A stretch of 64,000 nucleotides of DNA. Origin: Entomomonas sp. E2T0 (GTDB taxonomy: Bacteria; Pseudomonadota; Gammaproteobacteria; Pseudomonadales; Pseudomonadaceae). The notes under the pieces are model-generated. The model was given only the letters and a program-made list of their open reading frames with translations, was not told where the DNA came from and made no database searches. The position numbers and the translations under genes are program-made. Location: assembly GCF_025985425.1 (NCBI RefSeq), contig NZ_CP094972.1, positions 1,054,001 to 1,118,000 of the forward strand. The letters are read 5' to 3'. Of this stretch, positions 9,748-19,120 are shown piece by piece. Numbering within the stretch: position 1 is the stretch's first letter; each line of letters starts with the position of its first letter.

Positions 9748-11185
9748 TTGGAAAAAACTAGTGATAGCTATCCAGTTAGGATTAGTGTGTTCTTTTGGTA
9801 GTATTTCTTACAGTTGGGCTGATACAGCGATTAAACTAAAGTTAGAGTCTGTAGCAGAGTTAGGCCAATCAGCTCCTGTTGGCCGTCATCTAAATATTCA
9901 GCAGTGGCAGACTAGTGCGGGTAGTAAAGTATTATTTGTAGAGGCTCATGAGCTACCTATGTTTGATGTTCAATTAACATTTGCAGCAGGTAGTAGTCAT
10001 GATGGAGATAAGCCTGGGTTGGCGCTATTAACAAATGGAATGTTAAATGAAGGTGTTAAAGGCATGGACGTAACAGCTATTGCCAAGACTTTTGAGGGGG
10101 TAGGAGCGAATTTTGGTAATGGTTCTTATCGAGATATGGCAATTGTATCATTACGTAGTTTGACTGATCCTAAAAAAAGCCAAGTGGCTGTAGATTTATT
10201 AACGAAAGTGATTAGTGAACCAACTTTTCCTGAAAACTCTTTTGAGCGTATTAAAAATCAGCTATTAACTGGTTTTGAGATTGATAAGAAAACACCGGGT
10301 AGGTTAATTACTAAAGAATTTTACAATAAGCTTTATGGTGATCATCCTTATGCACATAGTAGTGATGGTAATCCTGAAAGTATTAAAGCGATAACTATTG
10401 CAGACCTTAAGAAATTTTATCAAGCAACTTATAACTCAAAAAATGTAGTTATTGCTATTGTTGGGGATTTATCGAAGCAGCAAGCTGAGGAGTTAGCAGA
10501 AAAGATCTCATCCTCTTTACCTAAAGGAGAAACATTAGCTACAGTGGAAGCACCTAAACCAGTGAAAGCAGGTAACTATCATACTGAGTTTTCTTCTCAA
10601 CAAACGCATATAGTTTTAGGTCAGTTGGGTGTGACGCGTAATGATCCTGATTATCCTGCCTTATATGTAGGTAATCAAATTCTTGGCGGTAGTGGTTTAA
10701 CTTCTCGATTGATGCAAGAGGTGAGGGAGCGTCGTGGTTTAACTTATGGAATTTATTCAGGGTTTTCTACTATGCAGGCTGCTGGGCCTTTTAGTATAGG
10801 CTTGCAAACACGTGCTGAAATGGCGGATGGTTCTTTGGCGCTTATTAAAGATATTGTACGTGAATATTTAGCTAATGGTCCTACAGAGCAGGAGTTAAAT
10901 GATGCAAAACGTGAAATATCAGGAAGTTTTCCATTATCTAATGCTAGCAATAGTAATATAGTATCTCAATTGGGGGCTATTGGTTTTTATAACTTGCCTT
11001 TAAATTATTTAGAGGATTTTATTAAACAAATAGAAGCATTAACACCAGAACAAATTAAGCAAGCAATGAATAAACATCTGAAAATGGAGGATTTTATTGT
11101 GGTGACAGTAGGTCCTACCGTTAAACAACAGCCATTACCAACGCCTACTGCACCTAAAAAACAGCCAATGGGAGTACCTCATTGA
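9740..11185 (+). CDS. M16 family peptidase-like protein, non-catalytic partner
   Basis: Paralogue of the preceding protease. I start at the ATG at 9740, which has AGAGGAG 7-13 bases upstream and opens a signal peptide (about residues 1-27); a longer frame from 9716 lies inside the upstream gene. The HxxEH position has become L-L-T-N-G ('GLALLTNGML'), so zinc binding is lost, but the C-terminal-domain Arg/Tyr motif ('RERRGLTYGIYSG') that completes the partner's active site is retained. It is therefore likely the structural half of an M16 heterodimer in the periplasm. A proline-rich tail ends the protein and overlaps the rsmD start. Confidence 0.9.
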   Translation: MTNWKKLVIAIQLGLVCSFGSISYSWADTAIKLKLESVAELGQSAPVGRHLNIQQWQTSAGSKVLFVEAHELPMFDVQLTFAAGSSHDGDKPGLALLTNGMLNEGVKGMDVTAIAKTFEGVGANFGNGSYRDMAIVSLRSLTDPKKSQVAVDLLTKVISEPTFPENSFERIKNQLLTGFEIDKKTPGRLITKEFYNKLYGDHPYAHSSDGNPESIKAITIADLKKFYQATYNSKNVVIAIVGDLSKQQAEELAEKISSSLPKGETLATVEAPKPVKAGNYHTEFSSQQTHIVLGQLGVTRNDPDYPALYVGNQILGGSGLTSRLMQEVRERRGLTYGIYSGFSTMQAAGPFSIGLQTRAEMADGSLALIKDIVREYLANGPTEQELNDAKREISGSFPLSNASNSNIVSQLGAIGFYNLPLNYLEDFIKQIEALTPEQIKQAMNKHLKMEDFIVVTVGPTVKQQPLPTPTAPKKQPMGVPH

Positions 11186-11754
11186 GTAAGGGTTCAGCTA
11201 AGCAAGGACAGTTGCGTATTATTGGTGGTGAGTGGCGTAGCCGTAAAGTAAGTTTTATAGATGCTGAGGGGCTACGACCGACACCCGATAGAGTTAGAGA
11301 AACACTGTTTAATTGGTTGGCTCCTTATATTGAAGGGGCGGCAGTATTAGATCTTTTTGCAGGTAGTGGTGCTTTATCATTAGAAGCGCTTTCTCGAGGT
11401 GCGGTTAGTGCAACAATACTTGATATAAACCATCAGGTAATTAGTAACTTAAAAAGCCAATTGCAAATTTTAAATTGCCAGCGTGCTACTTTGATTAATC
11501 AAAGTGCATTGTTGTTTTTACAAAAACAGGCGACTAAACAGTTTGATGTAGTGTTTTTAGACCCACCTTTTAGGAAAGATATGTTGCAGCAGGCTTGTCA
11601 GTTATTGGCAGATAATGGTTGGTTGGCTAATAAAGCATGGGTTTATACAGAAAGTGAGATAATGCCATCTCAATTATTAATGCCTACAAATTGGCAACTA
11701 TATAGGGAAAAGAAAGCAGGGCAAGTTTATTATAGTTTGTGGTTATCTCAATAG
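11182..11754 (+). CDS. rsmD: 16S rRNA (guanine-966-N2)-methyltransferase RsmD
   Basis: SAM-dependent methyltransferase that modifies G966 of 16S rRNA. 190 residues with the RsmD N-terminus 'LRIIGGEWRSRK', the 'RPTPDRVRETLFNWL' signature, SAM motif I 'VLDLFAGSGALSLEALSRG' and catalytic motif IV 'DPPF'. The start is a TTG at 11182 that overlaps the TGA of the preceding gene (11183-11185); GGGAG at 11170-11174 supplies the ribosome binding site. It is the last gene of the M16-M16-rsmD unit, followed by a hairpin at 11766-11794. Confidence 0.95.
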   Translation: MSKGSAKQGQLRIIGGEWRSRKVSFIDAEGLRPTPDRVRETLFNWLAPYIEGAAVLDLFAGSGALSLEALSRGAVSATILDINHQVISNLKSQLQILNCQRATLINQSALLFLQKQATKQFDVVFLDPPFRKDMLQQACQLLADNGWLANKAWVYTESEIMPSQLLMPTNWQLYREKKAGQVYYSLWLSQ

Positions 11755-11765
11755 GTACAGATTAA

Positions 11766-11794
11766 GCTGGCTTAACTTATTAGGTTAAGCCAGC
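11766..11794. terminator. Hairpin between convergent rsmD and HAD phosphatase genes
   Basis: A perfect 11-bp inverted repeat (gctggcttaac / gttaagccagc) with a 7-nt loop lies between two converging genes. Neither strand has a strong T run after the stem, so it may act as a weak or Rho-assisted terminator or as a 3'-end stabiliser. Confidence 0.55.
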
Positions 11795-11802
11795 ATAAGT
11801 GA

Positions 11803-13113
11803 TTAACGTAAAGCTTGGCCTTCTTTAGCACCTAACTTAACAGTTTTTTGGTTACCGGTGTATAAACCAGTGTTTTCATCACGACCTTGCAATAAGTATT
11901 TTGCATCAGGTTTTTTGTAAGTATCTACTGCTACTTTAGAGAACTTACCAATATCAGTAGTAGGTTTTCTTAAGCGATTAATGATAATTACAGCTTTAGT
12001 ATCAGCAAAATCTTGAGCCATATTTTGGTCGCCTTCACTATCACCAGCAACTAAAATAGGTCCTTTATTGTTGTATTTAGGCGCAATTAAACGCTTAATT
12101 TCAACAGTTTTTCCTGGGCCTTGGGTTTGGTTAAAACCTTTACGGAATTCAGGTTGAATAACACCATTAGCATCACGTTCTAATTCCATAGCGATAACTT
12201 TACTAGCTGGGTTGTTATAACCAAATTTAGGATTAGAAGAAACCTCTTTAATTACATCAATAAATGATGCTGAACAAACCCATACATCAATACCTGCTTC
12301 TCTTAGTTTATGATAAAGATCTTGCATTTCTGGTACTAAACGTAAACCGTTGTGCCATGTTGTAGAGATTTGACCTGCTTTACTTGCAATTGCAGGGCTT
12401 GTCCAAGTAACATCTGCAATAGGTTGAGTGGCCTGCCAATCAACAGTTCCAGCAGTTAGTTTAGCAACATCATGTTCAGTTAAGCCTGTGAATAAATAAG
12501 TTACCCAAGGATAAGAAAGAGAGGCATCAAAAGAATTACCTATAGCCGTGTAGAGATAACGTAATTTAGTGGAGAACTCTTTATATTGATCTGTTTTCTT
12601 GATATCTGCTAATGACTTTTTCCCTTTCATTTGGTCAAAGTTGTTATAGATCCATGTATAGTTATTTACAATATCTTGAGCAATAAGATCAATGTTAACA
12701 GGTTTTCCTGCTAAATTGTTATCATCAGCAGTGAAATTGTCACTAGGTACATTCATTCTGAGAACTTTATTTAAAGTCTCTGGTGTCATTTTAAAATATA
12801 AGTGTTCGATTTGATAAACTAATAATGCTTCTTGAATGTCCAAGAATATTGAAGTGTTATCCCAGTCAAAAACAGCATAAGGTGGATTATTAGGATCATA
12901 ATTAGGGCTAGTCTTGCCATAAGTTGCAATCAAATTATTAAGTTGATCGCGGTTGAAGCTATCCCAATTACCTTTGATAAGTTGAGGAGCAGTAACCTTG
13001 GTTGTTTGGACACTGGTTACGGGATTAGTTTTAGCAACTTCTGCTAAAGCGTGCGTAGTAACCAAGCCTGTTGCTGCGGCTAATGCGATGATTAATTTAC
13101 TAACTTTAAGCAT
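11803..13113 (-). CDS. Exported HAD-superfamily phosphatase
   Basis: A 436-residue protein with a Sec signal peptide (cleavage expected after 'HALA', about residue 24). HAD motifs are visible: motif I 'FDWDNT' (nucleophile Asp and acid/base Asp), motif II 'VCSAS', and motif IV 'GDSEGD'. The exported location and general make-up recall the phosphorylcholine phosphatase (PchP) group of Pseudomonas, but I cannot assign the substrate. Start supported by AGGAG 6 bases before the ATG. It stands alone, with its promoter in the gap up to 13280. Confidence 0.82.
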   Translation of the reverse strand: MLKVSKLIIALAAATGLVTTHALAEVAKTNPVTSVQTTKVTAPQLIKGNWDSFNRDQLNNLIATYGKTSPNYDPNNPPYAVFDWDNTSIFLDIQEALLVYQIEHLYFKMTPETLNKVLRMNVPSDNFTADDNNLAGKPVNIDLIAQDIVNNYTWIYNNFDQMKGKKSLADIKKTDQYKEFSTKLRYLYTAIGNSFDASLSYPWVTYLFTGLTEHDVAKLTAGTVDWQATQPIADVTWTSPAIASKAGQISTTWHNGLRLVPEMQDLYHKLREAGIDVWVCSASFIDVIKEVSSNPKFGYNNPASKVIAMELERDANGVIQPEFRKGFNQTQGPGKTVEIKRLIAPKYNNKGPILVAGDSEGDQNMAQDFADTKAVIIINRLRKPTTDIGKFSKVAVDTYKKPDAKYLLQGRDENTGLYTGNQKTVKLGAKEGQALR

Positions 13114-13280
13114 AATGACTCCTGTTTGTATATATAACTTTGTACGTATAACTATTTGTTACTATAAAGAAATAAATTAGAAAGAAGTATGTTGATTTTT
13201 GTTTGGCTGATATGGGTCAGGCTTACAGATAAATTTCCAAAATTTGTTATTATTAGAATTGTTAATTTTGATATGCAGAA

Positions 13281-13319
13281 TAAAAGGCTGACTAAGTTAA
13301 TAATAAGTCAGCCTTTTTA
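13281..13319 (-). terminator. Terminator of the bfd-bfr unit
   Basis: A 12-bp inverted repeat (aaaaggctgact / agtcagcctttt, 13282-13293 and 13306-13317) with a T tract on the minus strand lies 4 bases past the bfr stop. The flanking A and T runs are symmetric, so it could work in both directions. Confidence 0.82.
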
Positions 13320-13323
13320 AATG

Positions 13324-13800
13324 TTAATCTTCTTTTTCAATACCGTTTTGTAGGTAGTTTTGAATACCCATTTTTTCAATTAAACCTACTTGTGCTTCTA
13401 ACCAGTCGATATGATCTTCTTCTTCCTTTAAAATCCGTTTTAGCATATCACGACTGACATAATCACCACTACTTTCACAATAAGTAACAGCTTCGCGTAT
13501 ATCAGCAGTAGACTTTTCTTTTTGTTTCAAATCGCAATTAAGCATTTCTTCAGTATTTTCACCAATGAGTAATTTATTTAAGTCTTGTAAGTTAGGGATA
13601 CCTTCTAAAAATAGGATACGCTCAATTACTCGATCAGCCTGTTTCATTTCTTTAATAGAGTAGTGATAAGATTGGTGACCCAAACCCTCTAGTCCCCAAT
13701 CATTGTACATGCGAGAGTGTAAGAAAAATTGGTTAATCGCAACCAGCTGGTTTCCTAGAACTTTATTTAGGTGTTGAATAACGATTTTGTCGCCTTTCAT
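13324..13800 (-). CDS. bfr: Bacterioferritin, haem-binding type with degenerate ferroxidase centre
   Basis: 158 residues from the ATG at 13800 (GGGAA RBS; a longer frame to 13857 lacks support), the exact length of typical Bfr. The haem-ligand Met52 is present ('EMKQAD'). Of the six di-iron ligands in E. coli numbering, Glu51, Glu127 and His130 are kept, but position 18 is Gln, position 54 is Gln and position 94 is Lys. The protein should therefore bind haem at subunit interfaces but not form a normal ferroxidase site. This fits a specialised subunit that assembles with another, ferroxidase-active Bfr encoded elsewhere. It lies downstream of bfd, its electron-donor gene. Confidence 0.93.
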   Translation of the reverse strand: MKGDKIVIQHLNKVLGNQLVAINQFFLHSRMYNDWGLEGLGHQSYHYSIKEMKQADRVIERILFLEGIPNLQDLNKLLIGENTEEMLNCDLKQKEKSTADIREAVTYCESSGDYVSRDMLKRILKEEEDHIDWLEAQVGLIEKMGIQNYLQNGIEKED

Positions 13801-13910
13801 TGTTATATTCCCAGTAAGACTTTTTTTTATTGTGCGTTGGGAAAACAAAAAAGTCAAATAGCCTTGAGTATTAGGTGATTGAACAAGAATGAGAATTACA
13901 ATTATTTTTA

Positions 13911-14135
13911 TTAAAAGTTAACTAATTCGGCTGGATTAAAGTGAGCCACCATAGGATTGCTTAATTGTGATTCAGTAATAGTTTCTTTAACTATTTGTTT
14001 GGCCAAACAACCACACTTGCCACATTGATTAGCAATATCAAGTGCTTGTCTAACTTCTTTATAGCTACAGCAACCATCATTCACAGCATCACGTATATCT
14101 TTATCAGTAATACCTTGGCATAGACAAACATACAT
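13911..14135 (-). CDS. bfd: Bacterioferritin-associated ferredoxin Bfd
   Basis: A 74-residue [2Fe-2S] protein that docks on bacterioferritin at the haem and passes electrons to release stored iron. The four cluster cysteines are in place: Cys4 and Cys6 in 'MYVCLCQG', and the pair in 'QCGKCGC' near residues 38-41, which also holds an extra Cys. It is transcribed ahead of bfr with a 110-base gap and has a good Fur box 42 bases upstream of its start, as expected for an iron-starvation gene. Confidence 0.95.
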   Translation of the reverse strand: MYVCLCQGITDKDIRDAVNDGCCSYKEVRQALDIANQCGKCGCLAKQIVKETITESQLSNPMVAHFNPAELVNF

Positions 14136-14177
14136 CTTATTTATTACTCCACAATAGTAAGTAATGTAAATATTAAT

Positions 14178-14196
14178 TTAAATGATAATCATTGTC
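14178..14196 (-). promoter_or_regulatory. Fur box upstream of bfd
   Basis: The 19 bases around the core TGATAATCATT (14183-14193) match the Fur consensus GATAATGATAATCATTATC at 15 positions by my count. It lies between the bfd start and the ispE stop, so bfd is the likely target. A weaker Fur-like stretch near 13887-13905, between bfd and bfr, is not good enough to call. Confidence 0.7.
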
Positions 14197-14240
14197 AATA
14201 AGTTATTGGTAATTATTCTTATTTGTTATTGTCTATTAAA

Positions 14241-15107
14241 TCAAATGATTAGATTTATTTTTTGATGTAGTGGAGAAAAATTTACACTTCTTGCTATAAA
14301 ACAATCAACTTTATTGATAAGTTGTTGCTGGGCAGTTAATGCCTGCTGTTCTGTAGAGAAAGAGGCAAATAAACAGGCTCCTGTTCCTGTAAGTTTAGTA
14401 GGTGCTAATTTACTCATTATTAGGAAAGCATCTCGTACAGCAGGGTAGTGATTAAGAACAATAGCTTGGCAATCATTGTGGCCTTCAATGGTTAGTGCCT
14501 GCTGATAGGTGATTGTAGGTGTATTTCTAGGTAGCATGGGGTCACTAAATATAGTAGCAGTTCTAATAGCTACTTTAGGAATAGCCACGAGAAACCATAA
14601 TTCAGGTGGTGTTATAGGTGTTAGTTGTTCACCTATACCTTCTGCAAAAGCAGCTTTGCCTTGTACAAAAACAGGAACATCTGCACCCAATTGTAAACCT
14701 AGTTTTGCTAGTGTCGTTAAATCAAGATTCAATTGCCATAGTTGGTTCAGTGCTAATAAAGTAGTAGCAGCATTTGAACTACCACCCCCAATTCCACCAC
14801 CCATAGGTAATTTTTTATCAATCCAAATATCAGCACCTAATGGGGTATTTGCATAGTTCTTTAAGAGGTTTGCTGCTTTAACAATTAAATTGTCATTGTG
14901 GGGGACATTTTCAAAAATAGTATGTAGCTTGACCTCACCATCTTCACGGCAATTAAAGGCTAACTTATCGGCATAATCTAAGAATTGAAAAATAGTTTGT
15001 AAGTTATGATAACCATCTGCACGTTTGCCAAGTATATGTAGAAATAGATTTAACTTGGCAGGTGCAGGTAAAACTAATGAGGCATGATCTGGAAATAAAT
15101 TAGTCAT
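14241..15107 (-). CDS. ispE: 4-diphosphocytidyl-2-C-methyl-D-erythritol kinase IspE
   Basis: GHMP kinase of the MEP isoprenoid pathway; phosphorylates CDP-methylerythritol. 288 residues with the N-terminal 'PAPAKLNLFLHILGKRADGYH' region (substrate binding), the glycine-rich ATP loop 'PMGGGIGGGSSNAATTL' (about residues 95-111) and the C-terminal 'LTGTGACLFASF' motif. Sits after lolB with a 14-base gap, the conserved lolB-ispE pair; the tRNA-Gln/prs genes that follow in Pseudomonas are absent here, where bfd/bfr come next. Confidence 0.97.
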   Translation of the reverse strand: MTNLFPDHASLVLPAPAKLNLFLHILGKRADGYHNLQTIFQFLDYADKLAFNCREDGEVKLHTIFENVPHNDNLIVKAANLLKNYANTPLGADIWIDKKLPMGGGIGGGSSNAATTLLALNQLWQLNLDLTTLAKLGLQLGADVPVFVQGKAAFAEGIGEQLTPITPPELWFLVAIPKVAIRTATIFSDPMLPRNTPTITYQQALTIEGHNDCQAIVLNHYPAVRDAFLIMSKLAPTKLTGTGACLFASFSTEQQALTAQQQLINKVDCFIARSVNFSPLHQKINLII

Positions 15108-15121
15108 TGAATAATCTATTA

Positions 15122-15769
15122 TTAGTTAATACTAGCAATCTCTTTACCCATTTTTCTTAGTGTCCACTGTTTAGTCACCAAGGTAACACGAATATCTTGG
15201 TTGTTAGCAATAATACGTTCAGGTAACCAGTAGCCAGCATGATTTTGGTAATCGCGGTACTCTATTGTCCAACCAGCTTGTTTTAATTCTTGCAAACGGC
15301 TATCCATATTTAAAGTATGGGTATAAGGCGTATCTGGGGCTGGTAGACCTTTTATCCACCAAATAAGATTTGATACAGGAATATTCCAACCCAGTTGTTG
15401 TTGTAATAACTCTTCTGGTGTCGCAGCAGTGTAACGACCTTGCCCAGATATCTCAATGGTTACATCGCCTTTTTTGCCTACTATACGGGTAGCACCACGG
15501 CCCAGTGGTCCAGAAAGACGGATATCATAATAATCAAATTGTTGTAACCAAAATAACGTAGCACTACCTGATTCTTTACCTGCTCTAATTCCGACTTTGC
15601 CATCTACTTGCCAAGTAGTTAGTTCAGCAATTTTAGTTTGGTGTTGTTGCCAAAGTTTTTCGTTAGGTCCAATTATATGTGGTGTTTTTTTAGTAGTGAA
15701 AAGTCCACAACCTGTCATTAATAGCAGAAGACTGATAATGAATGTTGAGCGTAAATAAGAAGATAACAT
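15122..15769 (-). CDS. lolB: Outer-membrane lipoprotein receptor LolB
   Basis: Receives lipoproteins from the LolA carrier and inserts them in the outer membrane. 215 residues with a lipobox M-T-G-C21, then the LolB beta-sheet domain with 'WQVDGKVGIRAGKESGSATLFWLQ' type strands and the family motif 'GPLGRGATRIVGKKG'. It starts 3 bases after the stop of the upstream TPR lipoprotein gene and lies just before ispE, a conserved three-gene unit. Confidence 0.94.
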   Translation of the reverse strand: MLSSYLRSTFIISLLLLMTGCGLFTTKKTPHIIGPNEKLWQQHQTKIAELTTWQVDGKVGIRAGKESGSATLFWLQQFDYYDIRLSGPLGRGATRIVGKKGDVTIEISGQGRYTAATPEELLQQQLGWNIPVSNLIWWIKGLPAPDTPYTHTLNMDSRLQELKQAGWTIEYRDYQNHAGYWLPERIIANNQDIRVTLVTKQWTLRKMGKEIASIN

Positions 15770-15772
15770 AAT

Positions 15773-17494
15773 CTATAATTCCTCAGCTCCAGTTAAGCGT
15801 TTAATAGTTTTTTGGAGTGTTTTATTGGTTGGGTTGTCTTTTAATGCTTTAGACCAAATATCTTTTGCTTGCTGCTGCTCACCCTTTTTCCATAATACTT
15901 CACCTAAGTGGGCGGCTACATCAGGATCAGGATAACTATCATAAGCTTGCTGTAAGTATTTTTTCGCAGCTGTTAGGTCACCAAGTTTGTATTTGACCCA
16001 ACCAAGGCTATCTAAGGCAGCAGGATTTGCTGGGTTTATTTTTAATGCACGTTCAATCAGGGTTAAGGCTTCCTGATAACGAGTAGTTCTATCTGTTAAA
16101 ATATAGCCTAGCGCATTAATAGCCGAGTCGTTATTAGGTTCAAGTCGAATAATATAACGTAAGTCTTTTTCTGCTTGTGGTAAGTTGTTACTTTGTTCGG
16201 CTAATAATGCCCGACTATAAAGTAGGCTAGTATTTTTAGGATCAGCTTTTGTTGCTTGATTAATTATTTGCCATGCCTGTGGTAATTTATCTAATTTTTG
16301 CAATTCCTCTATCTCAAACAAATAGAGGGGTATAGCTAAATCTGGCTGATTCTTACGAGTGGTGGATAAGAGTTGTTGAGCTTCAGTGATTTGATCACGT
16401 TCAAAAAGAATTTTAGCGGTATTGGCAATAGCCGATAAATAGTTTTCTCCACCAGTAACCTGTTTGTAATTAGCTAGTGCTTGGTCTTTATCCCCCTTTT
16501 CATTATAGGCGGTGGCTAGGTAATAATAGACAGCATCGGAGTTGATACCATTAGCTAACATTGTTTGTAGGTAACTGATTGCTTCATCCCATTCTTGGTT
16601 TTCCAAACAAATCAATACCAAAGCAAAACGTAACTCTTCATCTTCAGGATATTGTTTACTTAATGTTAAGAATTGTTGTTTAGCTTCAGGTAATTTACCT
16701 TGGCTAATTAACCGATGAGCAAAACTTAAACGTAATTTTTTATTTTCAGGACGATTTTTAACTTCTTTGTCCAATAGTGCTAATGCTTCCTCAGGTTTGC
16801 CTACACTTTGTAATAGAAAAACTTTTAATAGCACCACATTATTTTTTTTCTGTTGCTCTGTGGGTAGCTTTTGAAGGGTAGTTAAAGCTTCCTCAGTGGC
16901 TCCATTCTCAGCAAGCAAAATGGCTTTAGTGTAAGTAAGTTGAGCATTGTTGGGATATTTAATGGTAAGTTGATCTGTACTTGCAATTACTTCTTGGCGC
17001 GCTTTTTGGGTGAGATTGCTGTTGGTAAGATCTAAAAAATCCAGTTGTTCAGTGTTAGCTAATACTTTGTCGAAGTAGGGTGTAGCCTCACGACCACGTT
17101 CGTTTTTAGTTAATTCAACAGCAGCTGCTCTATTAGCGTTTATGTTATTGGGCTCGATAGAAGCCCATAATAAAGCCATATTTAACTGTTGTTTACTATT
17201 ATCTAGATAGCTAGCCATTTGATAAGCACGTTCAGCTACCTTTGGATCTTTAGTTTGTTGCGCTTGGTTTACATAATTTTCTAATGCTACGTCAAATTGC
17301 CCCCGTCGCTCTGCAAATTCAGCGACAAGCAGAGCCGATAAAGAATCTTTAGTGAAAGGTTTTATAATAGGTTTTTCTTTTGGTGATGTATTTGTTATAG
17401 GTTGAACAGTATTTTCACCTTGCTTGGTCTCAAATAAGTTGCAGCCACTTAATAGTATTACTGATGTACAAAATAATAAGAAAAACTTATTCAT
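15773..17494 (-). CDS. TPR-repeat lipoprotein upstream of lolB
   Basis: A 573-residue protein with a lipoprotein signal (L-S-G-C18 from the ATG at 17494; a TTG two codons upstream is possible). Nearly the whole mature part is tetratricopeptide repeats, for example the 'ALDSLGWVKYKLGDLTAAKKYLQQAY' type helix pairs near residues 495-530. Orthologues precede lolB in Pseudomonas. TPR arrays bind peptides or partner proteins, so a role in envelope protein assembly is plausible but not shown. Two-gene coupling with lolB is tight. Confidence 0.85.
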   Translation of the reverse strand: MNKFFLLFCTSVILLSGCNLFETKQGENTVQPITNTSPKEKPIIKPFTKDSLSALLVAEFAERRGQFDVALENYVNQAQQTKDPKVAERAYQMASYLDNSKQQLNMALLWASIEPNNINANRAAAVELTKNERGREATPYFDKVLANTEQLDFLDLTNSNLTQKARQEVIASTDQLTIKYPNNAQLTYTKAILLAENGATEEALTTLQKLPTEQQKKNNVVLLKVFLLQSVGKPEEALALLDKEVKNRPENKKLRLSFAHRLISQGKLPEAKQQFLTLSKQYPEDEELRFALVLICLENQEWDEAISYLQTMLANGINSDAVYYYLATAYNEKGDKDQALANYKQVTGGENYLSAIANTAKILFERDQITEAQQLLSTTRKNQPDLAIPLYLFEIEELQKLDKLPQAWQIINQATKADPKNTSLLYSRALLAEQSNNLPQAEKDLRYIIRLEPNNDSAINALGYILTDRTTRYQEALTLIERALKINPANPAALDSLGWVKYKLGDLTAAKKYLQQAYDSYPDPDVAAHLGEVLWKKGEQQQAKDIWSKALKDNPTNKTLQKTIKRLTGAEEL

Positions 17495-17854
17495 AATCAA
17501 CCAAAATTAGATATAGAGTCATTTAAAAAAGCTACTAATTTTATTTAAAACCATATTAATAACAACTAGCTATTTATTAGAAAAGGGACAAATATACAAT
17601 TAGTATACTTGTTTTTAGCTTTCAACAACAATGATAACTAGAGTGGTAAGTTTATTTAATGCTACAATATGCAACATGTTTAATTTATATGTTTAGTCAG
17701 TGGATAGTTATGCGTATTGGTCTATATTAGCAAAGATAGCTTAACAAGAAATATACCTTCATATATAGGTGTAAGTATAAAGGGCTGTTGTTTATTAATG
17801 TAATATAGAACTAAGCAACAAAAGAATTTAAAAATACTATTGGCTGGTAAAATA
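17495..17854. other. 360-base intergenic region before prfA
   Basis: AT-rich divergent region between the TPR lipoprotein gene and prfA. hemA, which precedes prfA in Pseudomonas and E. coli, is not here, and I find no hemA remnant or other open frame of note. It must hold the promoters of both flanking genes; no single promoter stands out. Confidence 0.6.
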
Positions 17855-18937
17855 ATGAAACCTTCCTTATTAAATAAATTAGAGTTATTACAAGATCGCT
17901 ATGAAGAGATAACAGCTTTATTAGGTGATGCAGAAATCATCAGCGATCAAAATAAATTTCGTGAGTATTCAAAAGAATATGCAGAGATAGAGCCTGTTAT
18001 TAAAACATTCCGTGACCTTTCCAAAGCACAAGAAGATTTAGCTAGTGCTAAAGAGTTATTGAAAGATTCTGATCCAGATCTAAAAGAAATGGCAGAAGAA
18101 GAGGTTAAAACTCAGCAAGAAACCATTGAGACATTAGAGCAAGATTTGCAGAAGATGCTCTTACCTAAAGACCCTAATGATGCTCGTAATGTTTACCTTG
18201 AAATTCGTGCAGGAACAGGTGGTGATGAAGCTGCTATTTTTGCAGGAGACTTATTCCGCATGTATTCTCGTTATGCTGAGAAGCGTGGCTGGCGAGTAGA
18301 AATATTGTCTGCTAACGAAGGTGAGCATGGTGGTTATAAAGAAGTGATCTCAAGGGTTGAAGGAGAAAATGTTTATAGTTTCTTAAAGTTTGAGTCTGGC
18401 GCACACCGTGTACAACGTGTCCCTGAAACAGAATCGCAAGGGCGTGTTCATACTTCTGCGTGTACTGTGGCTGTATTGCCTGAGCCAGACGAGCAACAAG
18501 AAATAGAAATTAATCCTGCTGATTTGCGAGTTGATACTTATCGAGCTTCTGGTGCAGGTGGACAGCATATTAATAAAACAGATTCTGCAGTACGTATTAC
18601 CCATATTCCAACAGGTATTGTGGTAGCCTGTCAGGAAGAGCGTTCACAACATAAAAATCGTGCTAAAGCGATGTCTTGGTTATATGCAAAGCTAAATGAT
18701 CAACAACAAACAGCTTCACAGCAAGCAATTGCTGATACACGTAAATTATTGGTTGGCTCTGGTGATCGTTCTGAAAGGATTCGTACTTATAATTTTCCAC
18801 AGGGGCGAGTAACAGATCATCGCATTAATCTAACACTTTATTCATTAGATGATGTGATTGCTGGCAGTGTAGAAGCTGTTATTGAGCCATTGAGAGCGGA
18901 ATACCAAGCAGACCAATTGGCTGCATTAGGTGATTAA
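17855..18937 (+). CDS. prfA: Peptide chain release factor 1
   Basis: Recognises UAA and UAG and triggers peptide release. 360 residues from the ATG at 17855 (the usual RF1 length; an in-frame TTG at 17840 is less likely). The peptidyl-hydrolysis motif GGQ is in '[15 protein letters not shown]' and the stop-codon reading tripeptide P-x-T is P-E-T in '[13 protein letters not shown]'. The Gln of GGQ is the target of PrmC methylation, but prmC, usually the next gene, is not in this window. ompR follows instead. Confidence 0.97.
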   Translation: MKPSLLNKLELLQDRYEEITALLGDAEIISDQNKFREYSKEYAEIEPVIKTFRDLSKAQEDLASAKELLKDSDPDLKEMAEEEVKTQQETIETLEQDLQKMLLPKDPNDARNVYLEIRAGTGGDEAAIFAGDLFRMYSRYAEKRGWRVEILSANEGEHGGYKEVISRVEGENVYSFLKFESGAHRVQRVPETESQGRVHTSACTVAVLPEPDEQQEIEINPADLRVDTYRASGAGGQHINKTDSAVRITHIPTGIVVACQEERSQHKNRAKAMSWLYAKLNDQQQTASQQAIADTRKLLVGSGDRSERIRTYNFPQGRVTDHRINLTLYSLDDVIAGSVEAVIEPLRAEYQADQLAALGD

Positions 18938-18947
18938 TAGATAAATT

Positions 18948-18978
18948 AAGGCAGTAGTATAGAAAATATTATTGCCTT
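18948..18978 (+). terminator. Hairpin after prfA
   Basis: A 13-bp stem (aaggca / tgcctt plus a 7-bp extension with two G-U pairs) with a 5-nt loop lies 10 bases after the prfA stop. The following bases are aaaatt, not a clean T run, so termination is likely but not certain. Confidence 0.5.
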
Positions 18979-19120
18979 AAAATTAAATTAGAAAAATATT
19001 TTAACAATGCTGTTTAGCCTATCTTTAATAAATCAGTCATACTATATATAACAATGATTATTTTAATTATATTATTTACAACAAAGTATGTTGTTGTAAT
19101 TTGATTATCAAGGAGCTCAT

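Noticed and set aside
13887-13905. Second Fur box between bfd and bfr
   Set aside because: Only part of the consensus fits and the region is AT-rich, so chance similarity is likely.
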